Below are positions 8,739 to 17,634 of a DNA stretch of 64,000 nt, piece by piece. The stretch lies in NCBI GenBank assembly GCA_002919235.1, contig PKEX01000017.1, positions 97,677 through 161,676 of the forward strand. Reading direction: 5' to 3'. Origin of the DNA: Clostridia bacterium. GTDB taxonomy: Bacteria > Bacillota > Limnochordia > DTU080 > RSA5. Numbering within the stretch: the first letter of the stretch is position 1; every line of letters begins with the position of its first letter. The notes below the pieces were generated by a model. It made no database searches. It was not told the DNA's origin and saw only the letters and a list, made by a program, of their open reading frames with translations. The position numbers were made by a program, and so were the translations under genes.

Positions 8739-10568
8739 ATGCGCGGCAAGGGCCGAGTGCTGGTGTGCGCCGGCGCAGGGTGCATCTCCTCGGGGTGCCA
8801 ACGCCTCGCGGAGGCGCTGCGCCAGCGGATCGAAGAAGCGGGGCTGGACGGCCAGTTTGACGTGGTGGAGACCGGCTGCGTCGGATCCTGTGACCTAGGG
8901 CCGGTGGTGGTCGTCGAAAGCGACGGCACCTTCTACGCGCGCGTCAAGCCCGAGGACGCGCCGGACATCGTCACCCGGCACCTGGTGTGGGGCCGGCCGG
9001 TGGAGCGGCTCCTTCACACGCCGGAGGCCGGCGGGAAGTCGGCGGCCAAGATGGACGAGATCGGGTTTTTCCGGGCGCAGACCCGTGTGGTCCTGCGCAA
9101 CTGCGGCGCGATGGACCCGCGGAACATCGACGAGTACATCGCCCGCCGGGGCTACGAAGCCCTGGCCAAGGCGCTGACCGCCATGACGCCGGCGGAGGTG
9201 GTCGAGGCGGTGAAGGCGTCGGGGCTTCGGGGGCGCGGCGGCGCCGGATTTCCCACCGGCGTCAAGTGGGAGCTGGCGGCCCGGGCGGAAGGGACCCCCA
9301 AGTACGTGGTGTGCAACGCCGACGAAGGCGACCCGGGAGCCTTCATGGACCGCTCGGTCTTGGAGGGCGACCCCCACAGCGTCATCGAGGCGATGATCCT
9401 CGCGGGGTACGCCATCGGTGCGAGCCAGGGATTCGTCTACGTGCGGGCCGAGTACCCCCTCGCGGTGGAACGCTTGGGCTACGCGATCGGCCAGGCCCGG
9501 GAGCGGGGCTTTCTGGGCAGGAACATCCTCGGCAGCGGCTTCGACTTCGACCTCGAGATCCGGGTGGGAGCCGGCGCCTTCGTCTGCGGCGAGGAGACCG
9601 CGCTGATCGCCTCCATCGAAGGGAAGCGGGGCATGCCCCGGCCGCGGCCGCCTTTTCCGGCCCAAGCCGGGCTCTGGGGAAAGCCGACGCTCATCAACAA
9701 CGTGGAGACCTTCGCGAACATCGCCCCCATCATCCTCAACGGTCCCCGGTGGTTCCGGAGCATAGGGACGGAGAGGAGCCCGGGGACGAAAGTTTTCGCC
9801 CTGGCCGGGAAAATCAACCACACCGGCTTGGTGGAAGTGCCGATGGGGACGAGCCTGCGGCAGATCATCTACGAAGTGGGCGGCGGCATTCCCGGGGGGA
9901 AGAAGTTCAAGGCGGCCCAGACGGGCGGGCCGTCCGGCGGCTGCATCCCCGCGGAGTACCTGGACGTTCCCATGGAGTACGATTCCCTGGTGAGCCTGGG
10001 CGCCATGATGGGCTCCGGCGGCCTCATCGTCATGGACGAGGACACCTGTATGGTCGACGTCGCCAAGTTCTTCCTGCAGTTCACCCAGGACGAGTCGTGC
10101 GGCACGTGTGTTCCCTGCCGCGAAGGGACCAAGGCGATGCTCGACATCCTCGAACGCATCACCCGGGGCGAGGGGGAGGAAGACGACCTCGCGCTCCTGG
10201 AGAGCCTGGCTGAGACCATCAAGAAGACGTCCCTTTGCGGCCTGGGTCAGACGGCGCCCAACCCGGTCCTCAGCACGCTGCGCTACTTCCGGGACGAGTA
10301 CGAAGCGCACGTACGGGAGAAGCGCTGCCCGGCGGGGGTTTGCAAGGGGCTGGCGCCTTACGTGATCCACCTGGACAAGTGCCGCGGGTGCGGGCGCTGC
10401 GTCAAGGTCTGCCCGGCCGAGGCCATCTATCCCGTGGAGCTCCCCAAGGCCGCGGGCGACGAAGAGCGGGCCAGGCGGCGACTCCCCCTCTACGCCATCG
10501 ACCCGTCCAAGTGCATCAAGTGCGGAGCGTGTGCCGCCGAGTGCCGCTTGGGCGCGATTTCTCGCTGA
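8739..10568 (+). CDS. hydB: NAD-linked [FeFe]-hydrogenase, NuoF-like diaphorase subunit (HydB)
   Basis: Flavoprotein subunit that exchanges electrons with NAD(H) in trimeric, often electron-bifurcating, [FeFe]-hydrogenases. ATG at 8739 after AAGGGGGA; 609 residues. Domains in order: thioredoxin-like [2Fe-2S] domain (about 1-90, CAGAGC...TGCVGSC); NuoF core with GRGGAGFPTG, CNADEGDPGAF and FVCGEETALIASIEG for FMN/NADH binding; [4Fe-4S] site CGTCVPCREGT with CGLGQ; C-terminal 2x[4Fe-4S] ferredoxin domain (CRGCGRCVKVCP, CIKCGACAAECR). First gene of a hyd operon with hydA 46 bp downstream. The NuoF homology alone could suggest complex I, but the neighbours rule for hydrogenase. Confidence 0.93.
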   Translation: MRGKGRVLVCAGAGCISSGCQRLAEALRQRIEEAGLDGQFDVVETGCVGSCDLGPVVVVESDGTFYARVKPEDAPDIVTRHLVWGRPVERLLHTPEAGGKSAAKMDEIGFFRAQTRVVLRNCGAMDPRNIDEYIARRGYEALAKALTAMTPAEVVEAVKASGLRGRGGAGFPTGVKWELAARAEGTPKYVVCNADEGDPGAFMDRSVLEGDPHSVIEAMILAGYAIGASQGFVYVRAEYPLAVERLGYAIGQARERGFLGRNILGSGFDFDLEIRVGAGAFVCGEETALIASIEGKRGMPRPRPPFPAQAGLWGKPTLINNVETFANIAPIILNGPRWFRSIGTERSPGTKVFALAGKINHTGLVEVPMGTSLRQIIYEVGGGIPGGKKFKAAQTGGPSGGCIPAEYLDVPMEYDSLVSLGAMMGSGGLIVMDEDTCMVDVAKFFLQFTQDESCGTCVPCREGTKAMLDILERITRGEGEEDDLALLESLAETIKKTSLCGLGQTAPNPVLSTLRYFRDEYEAHVREKRCPAGVCKGLAPYVIHLDKCRGCGRCVKVCPAEAIYPVELPKAAGDEERARRRLPLYAIDPSKCIKCGACAAECRLGAISR

Positions 10569-10614
10569 GGGCGAGGGCCAGGCCCGCGGTACACAGCTGG
10601 GAGAGGTGTTCGCT

Positions 10615-12351
10615 ATGGAACGCGTGAGGCTCTTGATCGACGGCCAACCCGTAGAGGTGGAGCCGGGCGCGACCATCCTCGAAGCGGCAAGGCGCATCGG
10701 CATTGACATACCGACGCTCTGCCACCACCCCGCCCTGGGCGGCGGCGGGGCGTGCCGGGTCTGCGTCTGTGAAGTGGAAGGAGCCAAGACCCTGGTCGCC
10801 GCGTGCGTCTGCCCGGCCAGCGACGGGATGGTTGTCTGGACCCATTCGAAGGCGGTCCGGGATGCCCGGCGGATGGTGGTGGAGCTGATCCTCGCCGCGC
10901 ACCCGCAGGACTGCCTCGCCTGCGCCCGCTCTGACACCTGTGAGCTGCGGCGGCTGGCCGCCCGGCTCAACGCAGGACCCGCGCGGTTCCGGCGCGAGAA
11001 GGCGGTGCCGGCCGTCGACGCGTCCAACCCGTCGCTGGTCCGGGACCCGTCCAAGTGCATCCTGTGCGGGCGATGCGTCAAGGTCTGCCGGGACGTCCAG
11101 GGCGTCGCCGCCATCGGCTACGCCCACAGGGGCATCGAAGCCGCGGTGGGGCCGGCCTACGGCGATCCCCTGGCGTACACCCGGTGCGTCTTCTGCGGCC
11201 AGTGCGCTGCGGTGTGCCCGGTGGGCGCCATCGTGGTCAAGGACGACACGGACCGCGTCTTTGAGGCGCTGAGCGATCCGGCCAAACACGTGGTGGTGCA
11301 GGTGGCCCCGGCGGTGCGGGCGGCTTTGGGCGAGGAGTTCGGCCTGCCGGCCGGGACGGACGTCACCCGGGAGATGGTGGGCGCCCTCAAGCGGCTGGGA
11401 TTCGACGCCGTCTTTGACACCCAGTTCTCGGCCGACCTGACCATCGTGGAGGAAGGGCACGAGTTCATCGAACGGCTGAAAAGCGGGGAGCGGCTGCCGC
11501 TCATCACCTCGTGCAGCCCCGGATGGATCAACTATATGGAAAACTTCCATCCGGAGCTGGCGGCTCATGTCTCCTCGTGCAAGTCCCCGCAGCAGATGAT
11601 GGGAGCCGTCATCAAGACCTACTACGCCCGCCAAGCGGGCATCGACCCGGAGACCATCGTTTCCGTCTCCGTGATGCCCTGCACCGCGAAGAAGTTCGAG
11701 GCGCAAAGACCCGAGATGAACAGTTCGGGCTACCGGGACGTAGACGTGGTGCTCACCACCCGGGAGCTGGCCGCCATGCTGCGGCAGGCCGGGATCGACC
11801 TCAGCGGGGCCCCGCAGGCTGACTTCGACAGCCCGCTGGGAGAGTCGACGGGCGCCGGCGAGATCTTCGGCGTGACCGGCGGCGTCATGGAAGCGGCGCT
11901 CCGGTCAGTCTCCTTCGCGCTGGCCGGCGAGCCCCTGGAGGAGCTGGAGGTGCGGCCGGTGCGCGGCTTTGAGGGACTGCGGGAGGCGGAGATCGAGATC
12001 GCCGGGCGCCCGGTGCGGGTCGCCGTGGCCCACGGTCTCTCCAACGCCGAAGAGCTCCTGAGGCGGATCCAGCGGGGCGAGCGGGAGTACCACTTCGTCG
12101 AAGTGATGGCTTGCCCCGGCGGCTGCATCGGCGGCGGAGGCCAGCCGCTGTCCAAGGATCCGGAAATACGGCAGAAGCGCGCCTCCGTGCTGTACCGCGG
12201 CGACCGCGCCAAACGGCAGCGCATGGCCCACGACAACCCGGCCGTCCGGAGGCTTTACGAGGAGTTTCTCGGGCAGCCGGGCAGCCCGCTGGCGCACCGG
12301 CTGCTCCACACCACCTACTGCCAGAAGCTGTCGCCGGCCGCCGCCTCGTGA
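10615..12351 (+). CDS. hydA: [FeFe]-hydrogenase catalytic subunit (HydA)
   Basis: Reversibly reduces protons to H2. ATG at 10615, GGGAGAGG 8 bp upstream, 578 residues. N-terminal [2Fe-2S] domain (Cys36-Cys64 region), His-ligated [4Fe-4S] site (HPQDCLACARSDTC, 96-109), two [4Fe-4S] clusters (CILCGRCVKVC at 148-158; CVFCGQCAAVCP at 191-202), then the H-cluster domain. All three H-cluster motifs are intact: TSCSPGW (298-304), MPCTAKKFE (354-362) and the C-terminal MACPGGCIGGGGQP. The first motif carries Ser where CpI-type enzymes have the proton-relay Cys (TSCCP). Lies between NuoF-like and NuoE-like genes, giving a HydABC-type NAD-dependent enzyme. Confidence 0.96.
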   Translation: MERVRLLIDGQPVEVEPGATILEAARRIGIDIPTLCHHPALGGGGACRVCVCEVEGAKTLVAACVCPASDGMVVWTHSKAVRDARRMVVELILAAHPQDCLACARSDTCELRRLAARLNAGPARFRREKAVPAVDASNPSLVRDPSKCILCGRCVKVCRDVQGVAAIGYAHRGIEAAVGPAYGDPLAYTRCVFCGQCAAVCPVGAIVVKDDTDRVFEALSDPAKHVVVQVAPAVRAALGEEFGLPAGTDVTREMVGALKRLGFDAVFDTQFSADLTIVEEGHEFIERLKSGERLPLITSCSPGWINYMENFHPELAAHVSSCKSPQQMMGAVIKTYYARQAGIDPETIVSVSVMPCTAKKFEAQRPEMNSSGYRDVDVVLTTRELAAMLRQAGIDLSGAPQADFDSPLGESTGAGEIFGVTGGVMEAALRSVSFALAGEPLEELEVRPVRGFEGLREAEIEIAGRPVRVAVAHGLSNAEELLRRIQRGEREYHFVEVMACPGGCIGGGGQPLSKDPEIRQKRASVLYRGDRAKRQRMAHDNPAVRRLYEEFLGQPGSPLAHRLLHTTYCQKLSPAAAS

Positions 12352-12410
12352 GCGGGGGAGGCCGGCTGTGGGCAGGTCTGGCCAACGCCGGCAGATTCGA
12401 GGTGAAACCG

Positions 12411-12920
12411 ATGGCGCAGGCAGCAGTGGGAACCGTTTCCAACCTCCAGAGCCGTGAGCCCGGCCCGGAGGTGCTGGAAAAGGTGGACAAGGTGATCGAG
12501 GCCTACCGGGGAAAGGAGGGAGCTTTGATCCCGGTCCTGCACGAAGTGCAGCAGATCGCCGGCTACCTTCCCCGGTGTGTCCTCCGCCGGATCGCAAGGG
12601 GTCTCGCCGTCCCAGAGTCGGAAGTGTACGGGGTCGTCACCTTCTATTCGCTGTTCACCATGACGCCGGCGGGCCGCCACAAGATCGGGGTGTGCATGGG
12701 CACGGCGTGCTACGTGAAAGGGGCGGCGGCGCTGCTGGAGGCCGTCCGCAGCGCCTCGGGCGCCGGCGCGGACGGCATCTCGCACGACGGCCGCTTCAGC
12801 CTGGAGGTGACCCGCTGCGTAGGCGCGTGCGGCCTGGCACCGGTGCTTTCCGTCGACGGGGAGATCTACAGCCGGGTCGAGCCCGAAGCCGTTCCCGCGA
12901 TCCTGGAGCGGTACCCGTAG
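12411..12920 (+). CDS. hydC: NAD-linked hydrogenase, NuoE-like [2Fe-2S] subunit (HydC)
   Basis: Thioredoxin-fold ferredoxin subunit relaying electrons between HydB and HydA. ATG at 12411 with GAGGTGA just upstream; 169 residues, the usual NuoE length. Helical N-terminus (VLHEVQQIAGYLP) then the four cluster cysteines Cys95, Cys100, Cys136 and Cys140 in CMGTACYVKG and CVGACGLAP. The open frame extends far upstream inside hydA, but this start fits family and Shine-Dalgarno. Last gene of the operon, followed by a strong GC hairpin. Confidence 0.94.
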   Translation: MAQAAVGTVSNLQSREPGPEVLEKVDKVIEAYRGKEGALIPVLHEVQQIAGYLPRCVLRRIARGLAVPESEVYGVVTFYSLFTMTPAGRHKIGVCMGTACYVKGAAALLEAVRSASGAGADGISHDGRFSLEVTRCVGACGLAPVLSVDGEIYSRVEPEAVPAILERYP

Positions 12921-12949
12921 TTCGCCGGCATCGAGCACGTCCCGGGAGG

Positions 12950-13000
12950 AGGCGGCGCCCCGGCCGCGGCCCGAGGAGGCCGCGCGCCGGGGCGCCGCCT
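12950..13000 (+). terminator. Terminator of the hydrogenase operon
   Basis: Perfect 14-bp outer stem AGGCGGCGCCCCGG / CCGGGGCGCCGCCT (12950-12963 with 12987-13000) with further pairing inside, followed by TTTCC. It separates the hyd operon from the convergent ABC transporter genes and may act in both directions. Confidence 0.75.
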
Positions 13001-13010
13001 TTCCGGCGCT

Positions 13011-14000
13011 TCACTGCTCCGGTGCCCGCGCCTCGTCGAGGAGGGACCTGTCGATCATCGCCGAGACGTCGATTTTCCGGGCGATCAACCCCCGCTCGAA
13101 CAGGAAGTCGGCCACGGCCTGAAGGTCCTCGAGGGCCCCGAGGTCCAGCTCCGAGGAGAAGCGGTACTTGGCGGCCACCCGTTCCACCACGGGCAGCGGA
13201 AGGTCCAGTTCGGCTGCGGCCAGTTCCAAGAGTCCGGCGTCGAGATCCTGGGCCCGCGCCGCGGCGGCCTCCTGCGCCCGCAGGTATTCCACCACCACCT
13301 CCGGGTGATCCCGGAGGAACTGGCCCCGGACCGCGACGAAGGTGGCTCCCGGCATCAGCCCTTCGCCCGTCCTGAGCACCCGCACTCTGCCCTGGGATTC
13401 AAAAGCGGACATCGTAGGCTCCACGGCCAGCGCCGCGTCGGCGTGGCCGTTGATCACGTAGTTGATCGCGTTGGGCACCAGGTCGTTCAGGAACTGCACG
13501 TCGTCCAGGGTGAGGCCCGCCTCTTCCAGCGCCCGGGCCAAGAGGTAGTGCACCTCGGTGCCGGCCGGGCCCACCACCACCTTGCCTTTGAGGTCGGCGA
13601 CGGACGCGATGGGCGAATCGGCTCGCACGACGATGCCGAAGCCCCGGGGCGCCCGGCTGTACCCGGCCACCAGGACGATGTCCCGCCCGCCCGCGAACGA
13701 GACGATCGCCGACGTCCCTCCCATGACGCTGGCGATGTCCAGCTCCCCGGCGGCCATGCTCTCCGTCATGAGCGATCCCTTGAGAAGCCCGCCGACCCAC
13801 TCCACCTGAATTCCCATCGGGCTCAACCGCTCCTCGAGGAGGCCCTGGCGCATGAGGATGGTGGGCGCGTTGAACGGGACGGGGTTGTACGAGACTCGAA
13901 GGCGCACGGGGCCGCTTTGCGCGCACGCCATACCGGAGCCGGCCAGCAGCGCGACGACGAGCGCAAGGACGGCGAACGTTCTCCTTCCGGCACGCACCAT
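13011..14000 (-). CDS. ABC transporter substrate-binding protein, SsuA/TauA (NMT1-like) family
   Basis: Exported binding protein, 329 residues. Signal peptide at 1-27 (hydrophobic AVLALVVALLAGSGM, then CAQ); the Cys just before the end could be a lipid attachment site. The mature part has the family layout: ligand-site strand VSYNPVPFNAPTILMRQGLLEE, then MAAGELDIA, VADLKGKVVVGPAGTEVHYLL and a later INYVINGHADAALAVEPT. Substrates in this family are nitrate, sulfonates, taurine or thiamine precursors; the sequence does not settle which. Last gene of a three-gene leftward operon (permease, ATPase, binding protein). Confidence 0.88.
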   Translation of the reverse strand: MVRAGRRTFAVLALVVALLAGSGMACAQSGPVRLRVSYNPVPFNAPTILMRQGLLEERLSPMGIQVEWVGGLLKGSLMTESMAAGELDIASVMGGTSAIVSFAGGRDIVLVAGYSRAPRGFGIVVRADSPIASVADLKGKVVVGPAGTEVHYLLARALEEAGLTLDDVQFLNDLVPNAINYVINGHADAALAVEPTMSAFESQGRVRVLRTGEGLMPGATFVAVRGQFLRDHPEVVVEYLRAQEAAAARAQDLDAGLLELAAAELDLPLPVVERVAAKYRFSSELDLGALEDLQAVADFLFERGLIARKIDVSAMIDRSLLDEARAPEQ

Positions 14001-14007
14001 TTTGGGT

Positions 14008-14814
14008 TCACCCTTCCACTTTGAGATCCGGCCCGGGACGCCGGGGGCGGGGCGCGGCGCCCAAAGCCTCCAGCACCCGGCGCTGGCACCGGGCGAACCC
14101 GGCCGAGAGGCGGTCTCGCGGCCGGGGGAGAGACACCTCGATCTCCGCCACCACCGACGCGGGCCTTTCGCTCAGGATGTAGATCCGGTCCGACAGGTAG
14201 ACCGCTTCGTCGATGCTCTGAGTGACCATGATGCAGCTGCGCCTGCCGGCCATCCCGTCCAGGAGGTCCTGGACGGCCAGGCGGTTCTTGACGTCCAGCG
14301 ACCCCAGCGGCTCATCGAGGAGGAGCAGGTCCGGATCGCTCACCAGCGCCCGCGCCAGGGCGGCTCGCTGGGCCATGCCCCCCGACACCTGATGCGGCAA
14401 GTACGATGAGAACCCGCTGAGACCCAGGAGTTCCAGGGCCTCCTGGACCGCCCGCTCCCTCTCGGCGCGGGACATGGACTTGGCCCGGTCCTGCAGTCCG
14501 TATCGCACGTTGTGAAAAAGAGAGGCCCACGGGAGCAGCCGGGGCTCCTGGAAGACCATGCCGAGGCGGATGGCCGTCCGGTCCAGCCGGCGGCGGGAAC
14601 CGTCGACGATGGCCACTTCTCCGCCTTGGGGACGGTCGAGCCCGGCGATGAGGCGCAGGAGGGTGGTCTTTCCCGCCCCGCTGGGACCCAGGACGCTGAC
14701 GAACTCGCCCGGCCGGCAGGAGAGCGACACGCCGTCCAGGACCAGCAGTCGCCCAGCACCGGCGGTAAACGCCTTGACCACGTCTCGGATCATCACACCG
14801 ACGCCACCGGCCAA
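14008..14814 (-). CDS. ABC transporter ATPase, SsuB/TauB-like
   Basis: Energises import with the neighbouring permease. TTG start at 14814 is preferred because GAGGAGGA lies 6 bp upstream and it keeps the first beta-strand (VMIRDVVKAF); an ATG at 14793 is possible. 268 residues. Walker A GPSGAGKTT, Q-loop region GMVFQEPRLLPW (typical of SsuB/TauB/NrtD), signature VSGGMAQRAALARAL, Walker B LLLLDEPLGSLD and switch His replaced by Gln in MVTQSIDEAV (usually THDxxEA). That last feature may lower hydrolysis control. The open frame continues far upstream but is antisense-compatible noise. Confidence 0.9.
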   Translation of the reverse strand: MAGGVGVMIRDVVKAFTAGAGRLLVLDGVSLSCRPGEFVSVLGPSGAGKTTLLRLIAGLDRPQGGEVAIVDGSRRRLDRTAIRLGMVFQEPRLLPWASLFHNVRYGLQDRAKSMSRAERERAVQEALELLGLSGFSSYLPHQVSGGMAQRAALARALVSDPDLLLLDEPLGSLDVKNRLAVQDLLDGMAGRRSCIMVTQSIDEAVYLSDRIYILSERPASVVAEIEVSLPRPRDRLSAGFARCQRRVLEALGAAPRPRRPGPDLKVEG

Positions 14815-14870
14815 AGGGCATCCTCCTCGCCTGACGCAAACCCCAGGGTGCGCGGCCCTCGCGGGAACCG

Positions 14871-15653
14871 TCACGTCCAGGGCGCCACCGCCTTCTGCAG
14901 CCGGACGGCCGCGGCGTCCATCGCGTACCCCAGAAGGCCCATGACGGCGATCCCGAGGAACATCACGTCGGGCCGGACCAGCTCGCGCGAGAGGACGATC
15001 ATATACCCGAGCCCGCTGGCGGAGGCCAGCATCTCTGCCGCCACCAAGGCCCGCCAGCTGTTGGAGAGGGCCAGCCTCAGGCCGGTGAACATAGGCCCGA
15101 GGCTTCCCGGCACGATGATGCGGGTGAGGACCTCCCTCCGGGAGAACCGGTACACCTCTCCCAGTTCGAGATAGCTTTCGCTCACCAGGGCGGCCGCCGC
15201 CTCGGTGTTGAGCAGCACCGGGAAAAAGGCGGCGTAGGCCACGACGGAAATCTTTGAACCTTCCCCGATGCCGAACCACGCGATAAAGAGGGGAATCCAG
15301 GCCACGGGAGGGATCTGCCGCAGGAAGTGGAGGAGCGGGCCCAAGAGGGCTCGCAAGGAAGGGATCCAGCCCAGGGCCAGCCCTGCCGGGATGCCGGCCG
15401 CCGAGGCGGCCAGGAAGCCCCGGGCCACCCGGATCAGGCTGATTTCCACGTGTCTTGCCAGCTCACCGGTGCGCAAGGCGCGGGTGGCCGCCGCCAGCAC
15501 GGTGCCCGGGGAAGGGATCATGGAGGGCTCCAAAGCGCCCCGGGAGCTCAGGCCCTGCCAGAGGAAGAGGATGACCACGGGGACCAAGAGGCCCAACGGT
15601 TTCGGCAGCAGAGCCCGATTCACTGCATGACCACGCTCCTCGCGGCGGGCCAA
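14871..15653 (-). CDS. ABC transporter permease, SsuC/TauC-like
   Basis: 260 residues with about six membrane segments; first hydrophobic stretch LGLLVPVVILFLWQGL. The binding-protein-dependent permease loop is seen near VSESYLELGEVYRFSR, followed by VLTRIIVPGSLGPMFTGLRLALSNSW, the EAA-type motif that contacts the ATPase. First gene of the leftward importer operon; 56 bp before the ATPase. The operon is inserted between hydABC and ylxM-ffh, interrupting the usual ftsY-ylxM-ffh order. Confidence 0.9.
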   Translation of the reverse strand: MARREERGHAVNRALLPKPLGLLVPVVILFLWQGLSSRGALEPSMIPSPGTVLAAATRALRTGELARHVEISLIRVARGFLAASAAGIPAGLALGWIPSLRALLGPLLHFLRQIPPVAWIPLFIAWFGIGEGSKISVVAYAAFFPVLLNTEAAAALVSESYLELGEVYRFSRREVLTRIIVPGSLGPMFTGLRLALSNSWRALVAAEMLASASGLGYMIVLSRELVRPDVMFLGIAVMGLLGYAMDAAAVRLQKAVAPWT

Positions 15654-15689
15654 AGGGCGGATTCGGCGGGGCCCGCCGTCCGGGATGCG

Positions 15690-15718
15690 TTGACCTTCCT
15701 TAATTTATTGTGTCTAAT
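15690..15718 (+). promoter_or_regulatory. Upstream sigma-A promoter candidate for ylxM-ffh
   Basis: TTGACC, 17-bp spacer, TCTAAT: five of six matches at both hexamers. It lies in an AT-rich island about 165 bp before ylxM and points rightward; a long leader would result. Confidence 0.5.
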
Positions 15719-15784
15719 ACGCCGCAGCTTTGGCGGGGTCCTGGCGGCAGGAGGAGGTCGTTCGCGCTGTTTCGGTTCCTATCC

Positions 15785-15814
15785 TTGACAGGGATGAACT
15801 CCATCTGCTAACTT
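15785..15814 (+). promoter_or_regulatory. Proximal sigma-A promoter for ylxM-ffh
   Basis: TTGACA (perfect), 18-bp spacer, TAACTT. Transcription would begin near 15821, about 60 nt before ylxM. An imperfectly understood inverted repeat AAGCGAT-N15-ATCGCTT (15826-15854) lies in the leader. Confidence 0.6.
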
Positions 15815-15881
15815 AGACTCGTGTAAAGCGATTCTGCTTAACATAGGATCGCTTGCATGCCACGGGAGGCGTCGTCCGGGG

Positions 15882-16262
15882 ATGATCGAAAAGACGGTGC
15901 GGATGAGCCTGCTCTTTGACTTTTACGGCCAGCTTCTCACCCCAAGGCAGCAGGAGTTCTTCGCACTGTACTACGACGATGACCTCTCTCTGGGCGAGAT
16001 CGCCTCGCAGTACGGCGTGAGCCGCCAGGCGGTCTACGATATTCTCAAGCGCTCGAGCCAGGCTCTGGAGGAGCTGGAGAGCAAACTCCGCCTGGTGGAG
16101 CGTTTCCAGCGACAGCACGCGGCGCTGAGCCAGGCGGTGGCGGAGCTGGATGCGGCCATCGCGGAGCTGGGAGCGGTGGAAGGGGCCGCCGGCGCCGTAG
16201 AGCGGCTCGCGCGCGCTCGCGCCCTCCTCTCCGAGGTGGAAGCGGCGGGCTTGGAAGCCTAG
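15882..16262 (+). CDS. ylxM: YlxM/p13-like DNA-binding protein
   Basis: 126 residues; sigma-like helix-turn-helix protein found next to ffh in Firmicutes and thought to modulate SRP. ATG at 15882 with GGGAGG 12 bp upstream. N-terminus [18 protein letters not shown] and the HTH core [21 protein letters not shown] match the YlxM family closely. An Ala/Glu-rich C-terminal helix (about 85-126) is longer than in B. subtilis YlxM. It is 18 bp before ffh and probably co-transcribed. Confidence 0.92.
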   Translation: MIEKTVRMSLLFDFYGQLLTPRQQEFFALYYDDDLSLGEIASQYGVSRQAVYDILKRSSQALEELESKLRLVERFQRQHAALSQAVAELDAAIAELGAVEGAAGAVERLARARALLSEVEAAGLEA

Positions 16263-16280
16263 ATCCGGGGGGTGAGAGCG

Positions 16281-17621
16281 GTGTTCGAGAGCCTTTCCCA
16301 GCGGCTGCAGTCCGTATTCCAAAAGCTCAAGGGGCGCGGGAAGCTGAGCGAGCAGGACGTCGATCAAGCCCTGCGAGAGGTGCGGCTGGCGCTTCTTGAG
16401 GCTGACGTCAATTTCAAGGTGGTGCGGGAGTTTCTCGCCCGGGTGCGCGAGCGGGCCGTGGGGCAGGAGGTGCTCCAGAGCCTTTCTCCGGCCCAGCAGG
16501 TGATCAAGATCGTCCACGAGGAGCTCGCCGCGCTCATGGGTGGTTCCCACGCCCGCCTCGAACTGGGCGGCGCACCGCCGGTGGCCGTCTTGATGGCAGG
16601 GCTCCAAGGCTCGGGCAAGACCACGGTCACCGCCAAGCTGGCCCGGATGCTCAAGGCGCAGGGCCGCAGGCCCCTCCTGGTGGCCGGCGACGTCTACCGC
16701 CCGGCTGCGATCCGCCAGCTCCAGGTGCTGGGCGAGCAGATCGGCGTGGCCGTCTTCGAGATGGGACAGGAGACGCCGCCGCCGGTGATCGCCGAGAAGG
16801 CGCTGGCCCACGCGAAGCTGCACGGGAACGACGTGGTCCTGATGGACACCGCCGGCCGTCTCCACGTCGACGAGGAGCTGATGGATGAGATCCAGCAGAT
16901 CAAGGAGGCCCTAAACCCGGCCGAGATCCTGCTGGTGGTCGACGCGATGACGGGCCAGGACGCGGTGAACGTGGCGGAAGCCTTTCACGCCCGCCTGGGC
17001 CTCACCGGCGTCATCTTGACCAAACTGGACGGGGACGCGCGCGGCGGGGCGGCGCTCTCCATCCGGGCCGTCACCGGGGCCCCGGTTAAGTTCGTGGGAA
17101 CCGGTGAGAAGCTGGATGCCCTGGAGCCGTTCCATCCCGAGCGCATCGCCTCGCGGATCCTGGGCATGGGCGACGTGCTCACGCTGATCGAACGGGCTCA
17201 GGAGACGCTGGACCAGGAAAAGTCGAGGAAAATGGTGGAGAAGCTGGCCCGGGGGGACGACCTGACGCTGGAGGACTTCCTCGAGCAGATGCAGCAGGTC
17301 CGCAAGATGGGCCCCCTCGACCAGCTGCTGGGGATGATCCCCGGGATGAGCAGCCTGAAAAACGTGCCCGGGCTGGAAGTGGACGAGCGGGAGCTGCGCC
17401 GGGTCGAAGCCATCATCCAATCGATGACCCCCGAAGAGCGGCGGAACCCGGCGATCATCGACGGCAGCCGGCGGCGCCGGATCGCGCGAGGCAGCGGCAC
17501 GCGCGTGCAAGACGTCAACCGGCTGCTGAAGCAGTTCGAACAGACCAGGGCCATGATGCGGCACCTGATGGGCGGCGGCAAGAGGAGCCGCAGGCTCCTG
17601 GGAAGCCTTTTCAAGCGTTAA
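16281..17621 (+). CDS. ffh: Signal recognition particle protein Ffh (SRP54)
   Basis: GTPase that binds signal sequences and 4.5S/scRNA. GTG at 16281 after GGGGGGTGAG; an in-frame GTG at 16272 overlaps that Shine-Dalgarno. About 446 residues. N domain, then G domain with P-loop [10 protein letters not shown] near residue 107, [39 protein letters not shown] and [12 protein letters not shown]. The M domain from about residue 300 is Met-rich ([20 protein letters not shown]) and has the basic SRP-RNA site ([13 protein letters not shown]). Thirteen bp before rpsP. Confidence 0.98.
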   Translation: MFESLSQRLQSVFQKLKGRGKLSEQDVDQALREVRLALLEADVNFKVVREFLARVRERAVGQEVLQSLSPAQQVIKIVHEELAALMGGSHARLELGGAPPVAVLMAGLQGSGKTTVTAKLARMLKAQGRRPLLVAGDVYRPAAIRQLQVLGEQIGVAVFEMGQETPPPVIAEKALAHAKLHGNDVVLMDTAGRLHVDEELMDEIQQIKEALNPAEILLVVDAMTGQDAVNVAEAFHARLGLTGVILTKLDGDARGGAALSIRAVTGAPVKFVGTGEKLDALEPFHPERIASRILGMGDVLTLIERAQETLDQEKSRKMVEKLARGDDLTLEDFLEQMQQVRKMGPLDQLLGMIPGMSSLKNVPGLEVDERELRRVEAIIQSMTPEERRNPAIIDGSRRRRIARGSGTRVQDVNRLLKQFEQTRAMMRHLMGGGKRSRRLLGSLFKR

Positions 17622-17634
17622 GGAGGTGCAGGCG

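Noticed and set aside
8895..11114. 739-codon minus-strand open frame across the hydrogenase genes
   Set aside because: Antisense frame of a GC-rich coding region; composition and motifs fit the plus-strand genes, with no start signal or family match.
14008..15279. 423-codon minus-strand frame containing the SsuB-like ATPase
   Set aside because: The part upstream of 14814 is the antisense-compatible remainder over the permease gene; the ABC domain and Shine-Dalgarno fix the start at 14814.
15826..15854. AAGCGAT-N15-ATCGCTT repeat in the ylxM leader
   Set aside because: Seven-bp arms with a 15-nt loop are marginal; noted in the promoter entry only.
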